Notes under the pieces: generated by a model
Databases searched by the model: none
What the model was told of the DNA's origin: nothing
Seen by the model: only the letters and a program-made list of their open reading frames with translations
Assembly (NCBI RefSeq): GCF_000003855.2
Contig: NW_003101674.1
Location: forward strand, 2,169,042 to 2,233,041
Direction: 5' to 3'
DNA length: 64,000 nucleotides
DNA from: Blastomyces gilchristii SLH14081
Taxonomy: Eukaryota; Ascomycota; Eurotiomycetes; Onygenales; Ajellomycetaceae
Program-made: the position numbers and the translations under genes
In this document: positions 12,001 through 24,296 of the stretch, in pieces
How positions within the stretch are numbered: position 1 is the first letter of the stretch
Layout of the letters: the number at the start of each line of letters is the position of its first letter

Positions 12001-13699
12001 TAAGCTCTACTCAGAATACTGCTGAGTTGAGTCTGCAGAGTTCTGCAGTTTCTTTATCTTCTCTCTGTGAGAAGGCTCTGATATAGTCTCTGACTAGCAC
12101 TGTCACTTATCTACACTATACTAAGCAGCTGAAGAAAGAAGAAATCTTATATATTCACTTTTTCTCTTACTTCTGTTATTTTCATTGTACTTGTAACAAT
12201 GACTTCTATCTCTCTGTAAGTATTATCTCACAGAAAGATGTTATATCAGCTCTGATAAGAAGCTCAGATACTCAAGTAGTACAGAGTGAGAGTCTCAGAG
12301 CTTTAAGTATTGATGAATTCTGTCAAAGCTGAGAAGGTCTCTCTTACTTATCTGTAAAAAGAAGATAAAAGTGTGAGTCTCTGAGATGAAAAAACATCTC
12401 AGAATGACTGACTCTAAGAAGAGATCAGCTGACACTACTATTAAAAGTATTATAGAGATTAATTACTGACTGAAGAGAATCTTGCTTCAATTGAAACAGA
12501 TAACTGAGATACTTTGTAAATTAATAAGTTAATACTTTAAGCATCTTTTATACTCTTCTACAGTATACTTCTCTGCAGTGCTGCAATGCTAACTTCTTAA
12601 CAGATAAAGATATCAGTGTTAAAGACTTTAACAGTAAAGAATGAGTTTGATAAGAGTGTGATTATTAATAAGTAGAATTTAATCTCTCTTTTTACTTTTT
12701 CAGTGAGCTGCAGTCTTATTAGAATAGTAGCAGTCTGTGAGTTAATAATATTAATCTTTTATTAATTTTAAATATTTTTTTTCTCTAACTGCTTCAGGAA
12801 TTTTACACTTATATAGTCTTATTAAACTTTTAAAAACTCTTTGAGAGAAAATAGAAGAAGAGTGCTACAGAGTTCATAAGATACTGATTCATCACTGTGA
12901 GATTATCTCTAAAAAAGCTCTTTGAGAAAAAATAAGAAGTCTTAAGTAGTATTTCTTATTCAATGTCTCTGATATATAATAGAACAGTCTCTACTAGTTA
13001 TCTCATAGCTTATAATCTCTTTCTCAGCATTTTTTAAATACTCAAGCAATTTTCATAAATTCTCTGATAATAAATAATCTTCTCATTTTATAAGATATTG
13101 AAGCTTGCTGTAATATATTCATTTATTCAATATTTTCTTCATAAGATATTCAGTATTACTCTTGATCTCAATATTATTCAGCTGAGACAGCTCTGCTCTG
13201 AGATATTACTTATAAAGCTTTAAATAAAAAATGTGAAAAACAAAATGAATTAATTTCAATTCTGAGAATAATTTCAACTTATATATCTACTTACTTATCA
13301 CTCTTATTACTGAGAAAGATTCTAGTCACTACTCACTGAGCTTCTTACACAGTCTCATTATCTTGATATTCTTTGCTAAAAGTAGTACTTAATTCTCTAT
13401 CAAGAACTTTATTGAAAGATGTTTTCAATTATAGTATTTTATCTACTACTTCTGAGCATAGTGAATACTTTTCATCATCTTTTTATGAATTTTATTCAAA
13501 AGTTTCAATCTCACTTTTACTTCTGATACTGAGAGATACTCTGTTCTCTGTATCTATTCAATATTCTAACTGTCTATTCTCTCTTTTGAAATGTTGTCTG
13601 TGACATCACTGAATAATAAAGAATTATATTAATAACAAGTATAGAAAGAAGATACTTTTAAGATTATATTCTTTATATTATTATATATAAATTCAGCAG

Positions 13700-16600
13700 T
13701 CAGAAGATGTTTAAGTCAATTATTCTGATAATATAAATAAAACACTTAAAGATGCTGTTCTAATATCTGATTCTGATATTCAGTCTGATCATCTGTCTGC
13801 AGATGAAATACAGTGCTGAGAAGATATCTTATTATAAGATGATAGTAAAAAGCTGATCAGTATTTACTGATGAAGAGAGATTCTTAATCTATTATCAATG
13901 ATCTCAGAGCACTGTAATTATAAATAATAATATCTAAAAATAGATCAGTCAATTCAGAGACTTTAATCTTTTTATAAATAGAGATATATTTAATCATCTT
14001 CATGAAGCAGTTAATAATAATTAAAATTAAGTCATATTCTTTAACTCTTATTAACTTCAGCAGATTAACTATGAAATTTATTGATAGATTCTATTATAAG
14101 CTTTTTGAAACAGACAGTGATATCAACTCACTATATTACTTATACTATGAGATCTTTATTCTTTGATAGATATTATAAGTTTTAACATACTCTTTGACAT
14201 TTGTCTGAAGCTTGTCTTAAATATATTTACATTTTAGAAGCTTCTCAGTCTTCTCTAACTCAAAGTGCTCTGTATAAGAATTATTATAATGAATTCTTAA
14301 TAACTTCTGACACACTGCTCTGCTATGAGAGATGAAGACTGAATTATTCAGCAGTAGAAGTTTATATTCTTCTAATTATCAGTGACTTGATTTCTTAGCA
14401 GCACTGCTCTGCTCAGAGTCTGTCTCTTTCAAGTTTAAACTGAATTCTTTCTTCTTTAACTTCTGAATTCAAGCTGTAGTAGAGATGTCTCTCTTCTATA
14501 ATTTATTAATAAATTTTAAAAATAGTTAGATTGAAAGATTGTAGATTATTTTATTCTTTATCAATTCAATAATAGTAAGATGTAATATGAGAAGCTTATA
14601 ATCTTTAGTATTAGTTCTCTGTAAGAATCTGAGTTTTCTTTCATCTTCTATACTGAGTTATGCAGCTGTTTTATCAGTGCTGTTTCTGAGCTTCAGAGAA
14701 TTTCAATTCTCTGCAGTCAGCTTCTTCTACAGTAATAACAGAGATTCTTTTATAGAATTCTTCTTTATATTAATGATATTATAATTGAGCTGTTTAAATA
14801 ATATATCAGTGAGATTAAGCTGATCTGAATAGTATCAGATATAGAAATTATACTCTGAAAGCAGCTTCATTTATCTGACTTAATATTCTGTCAAGCTCTC
14901 TATTATTAAGAAGTAACATAGATTTGTATAATTAGTGAGAACTTACACTGAGTACTTACTATTCTGAAGATAATATTATCAGATCTTAAAGAATTTGACA
15001 ATTACTAATATTTCTTAATTATGAGTATTATATCTTCTCTGTATGAGTGATAACTTCTTAAAGAAGAAGATTACTGATCTCTATTCATAGTGTCTTATAG
15101 ACTCTGTGAAAAAGTCTTCTTTTATAGACATTTCATTATCTGTATTCTCAGAGATTATTATTCTCTGATTCTTTCAACATTGAAAGATCTTCAGTATTAA
15201 CTGTGAAAAGATTTCACAGACTTCATTCTCAGATACATCAGTCTCACACTGACTGAGTAAGTTGAGATTAAAGTGATTCAGTATTATAATATCTGTAAAA
15301 GCTTTTTTTAATTTTACAAATATTTACACAGTATCTTGAGTGAGAATAAATAATCTTATTTTTCTATCTTTTATACTTCTCTTTAACAGATCTGTAAGAG
15401 AAGCAGTAATCTATGAATATATATAGATGAATTATCTGTAGAAATTCATAAATTCTAGAAATATTTACATCTCACAGTATATCTGTGATACTGACTAGTT
15501 CTTAATAACAGAGACTCAGCTTCTGTTCATTGAAATGTCATTCATCTTAATAATATAATCTAAGAAATCAATTTTCTGCATGTAGAACAAGCATTTTTCA
15601 GTGTTTATATAGAGTTAATACTGTCTCAAGTGACTCAATACTTCTTGAATATAAGTATCATGTTCTTTCTCTGTTTTTGAGAAGATTAGAATGTTATTCA
15701 AGTATACTATACAGGAAATGTTGACAAGGCCTCACAGTATCTCATTTATATAGATCTGAAAGATGACTGAAGTGTTACAGAGATTAAAAGATAAAACAAG
15801 ATATTTAAAATTACTGTACTTAGTATAAAAAGTCATTTTTCAAATATTATCTTTATTAACTCTGATTCTATAATAGACATTCTATATATTAATCTTTGAG
15901 AATATTCTTGCTTCAGATAATTGATTAATCATCTCATTAATTAATAATAATGAATAGTAATTCTTAATCATCATCTTATTAAGATCTCTGTAGTCTATGC
16001 ATAGACATTGTCTACTGTTCTTCTTAAGTATAAAGAGTATAGATGTCTCTGCTGAACTCTTTGATAAATATATTCAGTTCTTTAATTACACTTTCTCAAG
16101 ATATTTACACAGAATATTCAATTTCTTTACAGACAAGTTATAAAGAAGTCTGTATAACACTGTTACATTATCTTTAAGATGAATCTTATATTATATTTTA
16201 ATATTAGAAAACTTCACTGCTTCTCTTTCTAAAAAGACATTCTTATAATCTGTAAAGAGACATTGTATATATTCATCTTCAATAATGAATACTACTGCTA
16301 GTCTTGTAGTAAGAGTGATAACTTCTTCATCTATCTTTAAGTCTCAGTTATCTACTACATAGTATATCAACTCTATCTTTTTCTCAAGATTCTTTCAATG
16401 AAACTCTTCAGATTTCTCTATCACTGTCTCTTTATTAGTAAGATAGTATTATCACATCTGAGTAACTCAGTCAATGAGAGAATTGTTTTCTCTCAATCAC
16501 AGAAGATCTAGAATGATATTCTTATCTATGATATTAACTATGTGAAGAAGCAGACTGCTTTTCTTAAAGATTTCTTCTAAGTCTGTGATTATATACTTTG

Positions 16601-17300
16601 CTTGAATTATGTCAAAACAGTGATATTTTATTTTATCAGTAAATTTCATATAATTTAACAGATCTATCCTCTTTCAACTCTTTATTAAAGAAAAGAAATA
16701 GAATATAAAGTTAATATTTATTCTGAAGTTGAGTAGATATCTCACTGATATCTTCTTATTCAGAGTATTTATTATAATTATAATATAAACTTGAAGATAT
16801 GAGAATTATTAATTCTTTATTTCTTTCTCTTCTTTATCTTCTATGAATACATTTATTAGAAGAGAAGTTAACTTTAAGAAGATATCTTCTCAGTTTCTTC
16901 TCTTCTTTGATTTCTTACAATTACTAGTATAGTGATTATCCGCTCTGCAGTTAAAACAGAGATCTATATCAAATCTTTTTTAATATTTCTTTATAGTGAG
17001 TGAAGAATCAGAATATTTAAAATTCTTCTTTACTTTCTCTACACTAGAGCTGTCACAGTACTGTTTAGATTCTGTTATTGATTACTTAGAAGAGATCTTA
17101 TTAACCTTTTTCTTAAAGTATTAATTATTCAAATAGATTTAGAAAGCTAAGTTAACAAGCTCAGTATAATTAATTAATGAACTCTAATACTGTGATATTA
17201 TTGTCTGCATCTTGTGAGTCAGCTTCATAAAATAAAGCTGTATCTTTAATTGATTCAAATTATCAGTCAATTTCTCTCAATATTCTTCAAATCTTGTATT
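13700..17300 (-). pseudogene. Gypsy 1 gag-pol remnants
   Basis: On the minus strand the zinc knuckle reads CFNCRADNHYTSNC (16,917-16,959). The reverse-transcriptase core reads VYLNNILIFSKTEKEHDTY (about 15,640-15,710), where the YLDD box has become YLNN, and continues to LYINTEKCLFY and IDFLDYII. The integrase core lies at about 13,890-14,090, parallel to the open piece in gypsy 2. All frames carry stops that fit TGG-to-TGA and CAG-to-TAG changes. Confidence 0.85.
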
Positions 17301-17738
17301 GAAATTGAAAGAATTCTCATCATTTTATTGATATAATGAGTTGAACTACTGTACTGCTGTGAAGCCGTAGTTGCAGTGATCTTCAATTTGATTCAGTAGA
17401 AAGTGCTTGAATTCATATGAGTATTAAACTGACTCGGGTTAAGGCGGAATTTCCGTTCAAGAGTACAGGTGAAGCTTAATCTCTCTATCTTCATGATAGA
17501 TGTAAGTGTGTAGAGGCCGCAGCAGTGACAGAGCGGTTGAAGAACTTATATTAAAGTGTACAATAGATTCAGAAATGTCAGATTTCTGCTAAGATAGAGA
17601 TATACACACTCTAGAGAATGATGTGAAGTTTCTCTCAGAGAGTGAGATCAGATCAGTTTCAGTGCAGATGTATAAAATTATATCAGTCTGTTAGAGCTCA
17701 ACTGATTCAAACTTGTAATCAGATTAAGTGATTTGAAT

Positions 17739-18282
17739 TATAATATAACAGAACTGAAGTAGTAACTAGTTAGCAGTGTTATATAGAGATAGTTGTTTGA
17801 GAAGCTGTATAAGTGAGCTTAACTATCTTGTTTGAATAGTGAGCTTGTAGACTATAGAGTTATCATGAGAATATCACAGATACAGTACTTAGTATACTAA
17901 GAAGATTGTATAAGAAATGCAGTAACTCTCATATATATTTCAGTAGAAGAAAAACAAATCACTGACTTCTTTAATAAGAAGCTAGTATCTAGCTATTCTA
18001 TATAGATAATGAGCAGATACTCTTCTCTTATTTCATAAGTAAGAATAGCTGAAGTAATACCTTAGCAGCATCTTACTGTTAAGAAAGAGTAATCTGCTGA
18101 CCTTATATAGAAGTGAGATTCTTATATTCTTCAATCAGATCTTTCTATAATATATCTGAATGATGTTATAGAGTGGTTGAAAACTGATTTGAACAGCCTG
18201 CAGAATGAATAAAATTATCTGCAGAGAAGTAATGAGTCATGCGGAACCGCAGCGGGGCCTTGGCGCGGCCAGAGGCGTGATA
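17739..18282 (-). repeat. Gypsy 1 5' LTR (in element orientation)
   Basis: 544 bp. On the minus strand it begins TATCACGCC (TGTCACGCT in gypsy 2) and ends in a mutated GTTACA. The last 45 bases on the plus strand (about 18,238-18,282) remain GC-rich with many CpG sites, in contrast to the rest of the LTR. Confidence 0.9.
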
Positions 18283-18284
18283 AC

Positions 18285-18790
18285 TAGACTGGCCGCTGAG
18301 ATCATGAATTTCACATTTGATTTCATTTGATCTGGTCTCATACATTTCTTGATGTGAATCCCGCTGGGACTAGTCATTAAAAAAACATGTAAAGTGACTA
18401 TATATCAGACCTTAAAATGAAACTATGACTTGAAAAAAATAAGAAAGTGATCTCATTTGATTTCATTTAGTTTCATTCTTGATATAAAGTGACTATTTTT
18501 AGACATTTTAAGGTTTTTTTTAGACTATTTTTAATTTTTTAAAAAGTAACACTTTTTGATAATGCTTAAATGAGATTTAAAGTCATTTAAAGCAATAAAA
18601 ATAATTTAAATTAAGAAGTGGAAATCATGATTTCATTTGAAAAATGTGACAAGAGTAGACAGTAAGTCTCACTGAAACAGTATGAGACTACTATCTAATG
18701 TTAAAACTGTGTAATGAGATCAGTCAAATTGGTAATAAGACTATCAAAAAATCTAGTCCTGGTTTCAGACACAGTCACACGGTCAGTCTA
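18285..18790. mobile_element. 506-bp hAT-like MITE, copy 3
   Basis: Exactly 506 bp, starts TAGACTGGCCGC and ends GTCAGTCTA, with a perfect 8-bp duplication gtgataac (18,277-18,284 and 18,791-18,798). The duplicated bases span the junction between the end of gypsy 1 (gtgata) and its target duplication (actat), so this MITE inserted after gypsy 1. Confidence 0.9.
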
Positions 18791-18905
18791 GTGATAACTA
18801 TCTAATGTTAAAACCGTGTAATGAAATCAGTTGAATTGATAATGAAACTATCAAAAAATCTAGTTCTGATCTCAGACACGGTCACATAGTCAGTCTATAT
18901 ACTCT

Positions 18906-20580
18906 GAGCTCTGTTACAGAGAACCTTCTGAAGTTCTACAAGAATATCACATCTCAGTCAGAGAAGATAGAAGATTATTAAAAGAAGTTTATACAACATA
19001 AGATTACTGATCTGAAGAGATGTAATACATGAAGTTTAATCTCTAAATCTGATATCTTAAAGAGTGAATCAATTACTCTGAGCTGTTAAGTATTTCTTAA
19101 GAAAGATAGACTTATGAACCTGAATACTGATTCTGATAATATTCTTAGAAAATCATATTGAGTGATTTACAGTAACTGACTTAACAAGAGTTCTAGAGAA
19201 GAGATTTATACTTCTGTTATCACTGATACTATTAATTGTATTCTTTTTATAATAGCAGCACTATGCAGTTGAACACTCTGTTAAGTGAATATAGTAATAA
19301 CATATCTGTATGAGCATCTCACTAAGAAGATCTATATAAGATAACTCACTGAATTTGAGACAGATTCACTGAAAATACTTATCTGCATAGTTAAGAGTAG
19401 TCTATACAGTCTGAACCCTGCAGCAAAGATCTGATATAATCACTTAACAGCTCTACTAAGTGATCTTGAATTTACAGTCAGTGTCTATGATTTAGTACTC
19501 TGATATCATACATTCAGATATCATCTCTATATAATAATTTATATTGATAATCTTAACATTATATCTGAAGTTTCTGAGAATGCTGATTAGCTAATGAGTA
19601 TACTTAATGAGAAATTGAAAGTCAAGAATCTATATCAATTAATTAAGTATTTAAGTATAAAAGTCAATTATTCTGATAAAGGAATTAATTTGATATATTA
19701 TCAATATATTAAATATCTTGTTAAAGATTTCTATCTTGATAATACAGTTATCATTAAAACACTGATAAAGAATGAATTTCATATTAATAATTCCTCAATA
19801 TCTGAGAAAGAGACTGATTTCACAGTTCAGTGATATCAGTATAATATAAGCTACTTATAATATCTTGCAGTTAAAACATGTTCTGATATCACTCATACTA
19901 TCTTGCTACTTACTCAATGAAATGTTGATTCAACATCTCAATGTTAAAAGACTCTGTTACATATTATACATTATTTGAAAGAGATAATAAATTTGAGCAT
20001 TTTCTACAGATACAGTCTGTATAAGAGATTCATTCTTACTAATTCTTCTGTTCTTTCTGATTTCTCTGATGATTTCTACTTACTCTTCAGCTACTCAGAT
20101 TCTGATTGAGCAGGTCTCTTGAATAATAATAGAAAATTAATATTCAGCTACATCTTTAAGCTTACAGATAGTCTGATTTCATGATATTCAGTGAAGCAAT
20201 CTTATATATCTCTAAGTTTCAATAAGACTGAATATATAACTCTTAGTGAGGTAGTTCATGAAGTAACATGAATTCAGAATCTCATGATTGAGCTTGACTT
20301 CATTATCACATCTTTAATATGAATTCTCACTGATAATAAGAGTGTTATAGATCTTACAAAGATGATAGTCATTACAGTCTAAAGTAAACACATTGACACA
20401 TGTTTTCATTTTTCATATTAACAGTTAAATCAGAGAGTCATTGATTTGAAATATATTTCTATTACTCAAATGACAGTGAATGAACTCACTAAACTCTTAG
20501 ACACTATGATATTTGTACAATTCATGATTTTATTAGATCTTGCAGGTGAAAAAGCTGAAAATGCTTAATTTTTATATTTG
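18906..20580 (+). pseudogene. Copia A reverse transcriptase and RNase H remnant
   Basis: Aligns throughout with the C-terminal third of the copia B polyprotein. It includes the region of the IYM and SLYGLKQ-like blocks (about 19,330-19,430), a YIDNLNII sequence in place of YVDDL (about 19,535-19,560) and the RNase H region (about 20,090-20,280). The best open piece is 19,594-19,833. Many TGA stops replace Trp. Confidence 0.85.
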
Positions 20581-20652
20581 TATCTGATTTTAACAGACTA
20601 TCTTAGTGAATTGAGTGTTTTTATATATAATTCTTATTATCTCAAGAGAGAG

Positions 20653-20762
20653 TATTGACTGTTGCAGCTGTTGCAGTTAGCAATTCTACTAGATCACGTG
20701 ACTTATCACTATATTATGCTCTTGTAAATAGATCTATCAATACAATCTTTAACTATTCTATA
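20653..20762 (+). repeat. Copia A 3' LTR (110 bp), strongly mutated
   Basis: The partner of 5,578-5,687. It begins TATTGACTG where the 5' LTR has TGTTGACC and ends CTATA where the 5' LTR has CTACA. It has lost most CpG sites present in the other LTR. It is followed directly by ctatc (20,763-20,767), the target duplication. Confidence 0.9.
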
Positions 20763-20833
20763 CTATCATCACATATATCAGTGATTATATAAAAAAAGCA
20801 AAGCTTATATAATATATGAAGAAACAGCTGAAT

Positions 20834-21377
20834 TGTAACATGACAGAACTGAAGTGATGACTAGTCAGCGGCATTATGTAGAGGTAGTTGTTTAAGAAGC
20901 TGTATAAGTAAGCTTAACTATCTTGCTTGAATAGCGAGCTCATAGGCTACAGAGTTATTGCAAGAATATCACAGATATAATACTTAGTATACTAAGAAGA
21001 TTGTATGAGAAATGCAGTAACTCTTGTATATATTTCAGTAGAAGAAAAACAAATTACTAACTTCTTTAATAAGAAGTCAGCATCTAGCTATTCTATATAG
21101 ACAATGAGCAGATACTCTTCTCTCATTTTATAAGTAAGAATAGCTGAAGTGATATCTCAGCAGCATCTCACTGTTAAGAAAGAGTAATCTGCTGATCTTA
21201 TACAGAAGCAGAATTCTTATATTTATTAATCAGATCTTTCTATAATATATCTAAATAATATTATAGAGTGATTGAAAACCAGTTTAAATAACCTGTGAAA
21301 TGAATGAAATTATTCATATGAAAGTGATAAGCTGTGTGAAACTGTAACAGAGTCTTGACACAGCTGAGAGTATGATA
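20834..21377 (-). repeat. Gypsy 2 3' LTR (in element orientation)
   Basis: 544 bp, starting TGTAACATGACAGAAC on the plus strand and ending TATGATA. A purine-rich tract (on the minus strand) lies at 21,378-21,395, as expected next to a 3' LTR. Confidence 0.9.
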
Positions 21378-21852
21378 ATATTCTCTTCTTTAAGAGTATA
21401 GTTCTGATACTCTTAAGATTACTAAATTAGAAGTTATCTTTGTTATATAGTAACAGTTATCAACTGATTAACAGTGTATATACTATACATAATATAAAGA
21501 AATAAATGAGTTTTTCTGCTAACTGTATAGATCTTTCTTTTCTTATCTCTGTTTAAATTAAACACATGATAAGTGAGTTTCTTATATATTGATTTGAAAT
21601 GTGAAAAACATAGTTAATAAGTGACTTATAAATCTTCTATTATATTTCATTCTGTGTATGAAATTCTCTGCAAAAGTGATGTATTTTTAGAGATAAAGAT
21701 AACAGTAGTGACAGGATTTTTTAAAAAAATTCTCTTCTCTTATAACATATTTTTCTTTCTTCTTTCTCAATTATAACAGTGAGTGTATGAGAGTATCATT
21801 CTTGAAAGATAATAAAGAGCTTATTCTGATATTTTCTAGTAATTAAATGTCT

Positions 21853-22206
21853 TTATGATGCAGCTGCAGTTTTCATAACTGTTAAGAAAGCTAGATTGAA
21901 GATGAAGACAGCAGTGTCAATGAGCTGTAGAAGCACTACTCTTATTATCACATCTTCTTCTTCTACATTTCTTACAGCTGCAGTGATAGTAGTTATATCT
22001 TGTAGTGAGATATCATCTCTTCTGTCAGTTAGTTCATCTGTGTCTGGTTCTTTTTCTGCTCTCTCTGCTGCTGTTATGATACTGTCTCTCTTCTCAGTTA
22101 ACACAGTGACATATGACTCTGTGTGATCATTTGAAGAGAATCTCAGAGAGAGCTTGATTCTGAAAATAGCAGCTTTAAGAAGCTCAATTTGTAGTTTCTC
22201 TCTCAT
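21853..22206 (-). pseudogene. Acidic C-terminal segment of gypsy 2 polyprotein
   Basis: A 117-codon open frame homologous to 11,665-12,000 of gypsy 1. It contains LTDRRDDISL and a short acidic stretch (VEEEDVII). No known domain recognised. The overlapping plus-strand frame is only its complement. Confidence 0.5.
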
Positions 22207-24098
22207 GACACATCTGAGTCCTGCTCAGAATGCTGCTGAGTTAAGTCTGCAGAGTCTCACAGTTTCTTTATCTTCTCTCTGTGAGAAGGCTTCAGTGCAG
22301 TCTCTGACTGATATTATTATATATCTACACTGTACTAAGCAGCTGAAGAAAGAGAGAATCTTATATATTCATCTCTTCTCTCACTTCTATTATTTCTATT
22401 ATATCTGTAATAATGACTTCTGTCTCTCTGTAAGTATTATCTCACAGAAAGATATCATATCAGCTCTGATAAAAAGCTCAGATACTCAAGTAGTACAGAG
22501 TGAGAGTCTCAGAGCTTTAAGTATTGATGAATTTCATCAAGACTGAGAAGATCTCTCTTACTTATCTATAAAAGAAGACAAAAGTATGAATCTCTGAGAT
22601 AAAAAAACATCTTAGAATAACTGACTCTAAGAAGAAGTCAGTCAGCACTGTCATTGAAAGTATCATGAAGACTAATTACTGACTGAAGAGAATCTCACTT
22701 TAATTGAAGCAGATAACTGAGATACTTTGTAAATTAATAAATTAATATTTTAAGTATCTCTTATACTCTTCTACAGTATACTCTTCTATAGTACTGCAGT
22801 ACTAACTTCTCAGCAGATAAAGATATCAGTGTCAGAGACTTCAATAATAAAGAATGAGTTTGATAAGAATATAATTATTAATAAGTAAAGCCTGATCTCT
22901 CTTTTTACTTTTTCAGTAGACTACAGTCTCATTAGAATAGCAGCAGTCTGTAGATTAATAATATTAATCTTTTTATTAATTTTAAATATCTCTTTTCTCT
23001 AACTGCTTCAGGAATTTTACACTTGTATAGTCTTATTAAACTTTTAAAAAATTCTTTAAGAGAAAATAGAAGAAGAGTACTACAGAGTTCATAAGACACT
23101 GACTTATCACTGTGAGATCATTTCTAAAAAAACTCTTTAAGAAAAAATAAGAAGTCTTAAGTAGTATTTCTTACTTAATATCTCTGATATATAATAAGAT
23201 ACTCTCTACTAGCTGTCTCATAGCTTGCAATCTCTTTCTCAGCATTTTTCAAATACTTAAGTGATTCTCATGAATTCTCTGATAATAAATAATCTTCTTA
23301 TTTAATGAGATATTAAAGCTTGCTGTAATATATTTACTTATTTAATATTTTCTTCCTAAGATATTCAGTATTTCTCTTAATCTTAATATTATTCAGTTAA
23401 AATAGCTCTGCTCTAAGACATTGCTTATAGTACTTTAAATAGAAAATGTGAAAAATAGAATGAATTAATATCAATTCTGAGAGTAATTTTAACTTATATA
23501 TCTACTTACTTATTACTCTTATTATCAGAAAAGATTCTAGTTACTACTCATTGAGCTTCTTATATAATCTCATTATCTTAATATTCTTTACTGAAAGTAG
23601 TATTTAATTCTCTATTAAGAACTTCATTGAAAGATATTTTTAATTATAGTATTTTATCTACTACTTCTGAGCATAGTGAATGCTTTTCACTATCTTCTTA
23701 TAAATTTTATTTAAAAGTTTCAATCTTACTTTTACTTCTGATACTGAGAGATACTTTGTTCTTTATATCTGTTTAACATTCTGACTATCTATTTCTCTCT
23801 TTAAAATATTGTCTGCAACATCACTGAGTAATGAAGAATTATATTCATAATAAGTATAGAAAGAAGATACTTTTAAAATTATATTCTTTATATTATTATA
23901 TATGAATTCAGTAGTTAGAAGGTGTTTAAGTCAATTATTCTGATAATATAAATAGAACACTCAAAGATGCTGTTCTAATATCTGATTCTAGTGTTCAGTC
24001 TGATTATCTGTCTGTGAATAAAATACAGTACTGAGAAGATATCTTATTATAAGATAATAGTAAAAAGCTGATCAGTATTTACTGATGAAGAGAGATTC

Positions 24099-24296
24099 TC
24101 AATCTATTATCAATGATTTTAAAGCACTATAATCATAAATAATAATATCTAAAAATAGATCAGTCAATTCAGAGACTTTAATCTTTTTATAAACAGAGAT
24201 ATATTTTATTATCTTTATGAAACAGTTAATAATAATTAAAATTAAGTTATATTCTTTGACTCTTGTCAACTTCAGTAGATCAACTATAAAATTCAT
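24099..24296 (-). pseudogene. Gypsy 2 integrase core fragment
   Basis: The 65-residue piece reads MNFIVDLLKLTR, then ILIIINCFIKIIKYI, then ELTDLFLDIIIYDYSALKSLIID. This follows the Ty3/gypsy integrase catalytic core from the first catalytic Asp region to just before the second (consensus DFI, DRFTKMAKYIP, LFL, G-P-K-S-IISDR). The Gly residues and the DRF aspartate are altered by the general mutation. Confidence 0.85.

Larger units (their letters stand above)
10218..18282 (-). mobile_element. Gypsy-type LTR retrotransposon 1 (minus strand), nested in MITE2
   Basis: Bounded by 5-bp duplications actat (10,213-10,217 and 18,797-18,801; the right copy is separated from the element by MITE3). LTRs are 10,218-11,150 (with SINE2 inside) and 17,739-18,282. 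Both reduce to 544 bp. The coding order on the minus strand is gag with zinc knuckle, reverse transcriptase, integrase, then an acidic C-terminal tail, as in Ty3/gypsy. The zinc knuckle at 16,917-16,959 is intact (C-F-N-C, His, Cys). Without SINE2 the element is 7,676 bp, about 150 bp shorter than its relative gypsy 2 because of two internal deletions near 17,413 and 17,470. It is dead because of many stops. Confidence 0.9.
9809..18897. mobile_element. 506-bp hAT-like MITE, copy 2, split by gypsy element 1
   Basis: The left part is 9,809-10,217 and the right part resumes at 18,802 and ends at 18,897. It is flanked by the perfect 8-bp repeat tatactct (9,801-9,808 and 18,898-18,905). Removing gypsy element 1 with its 5-bp duplication and MITE copy 3 with its 8-bp duplication leaves 505 bp, which confirms the reconstruction. 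It sits in copia A; copia B shows the unoccupied site. Confidence 0.88.
5578..20762 (+). mobile_element. Copia-type LTR retrotransposon A, split by nested insertions
   Basis: Bounded by 110-bp LTRs (5,578-5,687 and 20,653-20,762) and a perfect 5-bp target duplication ctatc (5,573-5,577 and 20,763-20,767). The 15,185-bp span carries SINE1 (369 bp plus 13-bp duplication), MITE1 (506 plus 8) and MITE2 with everything nested in it (9,089 plus 8). Removing them leaves 5,192 bp, matching copia element B (5,170 bp). The internal order is gag, protease, integrase, reverse transcriptase, RNase H, as in Ty1/copia. It is more heavily mutated than copia B; stops and lost Met, Cys and Trp codons are everywhere, so it is dead. 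Confidence 0.93.
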
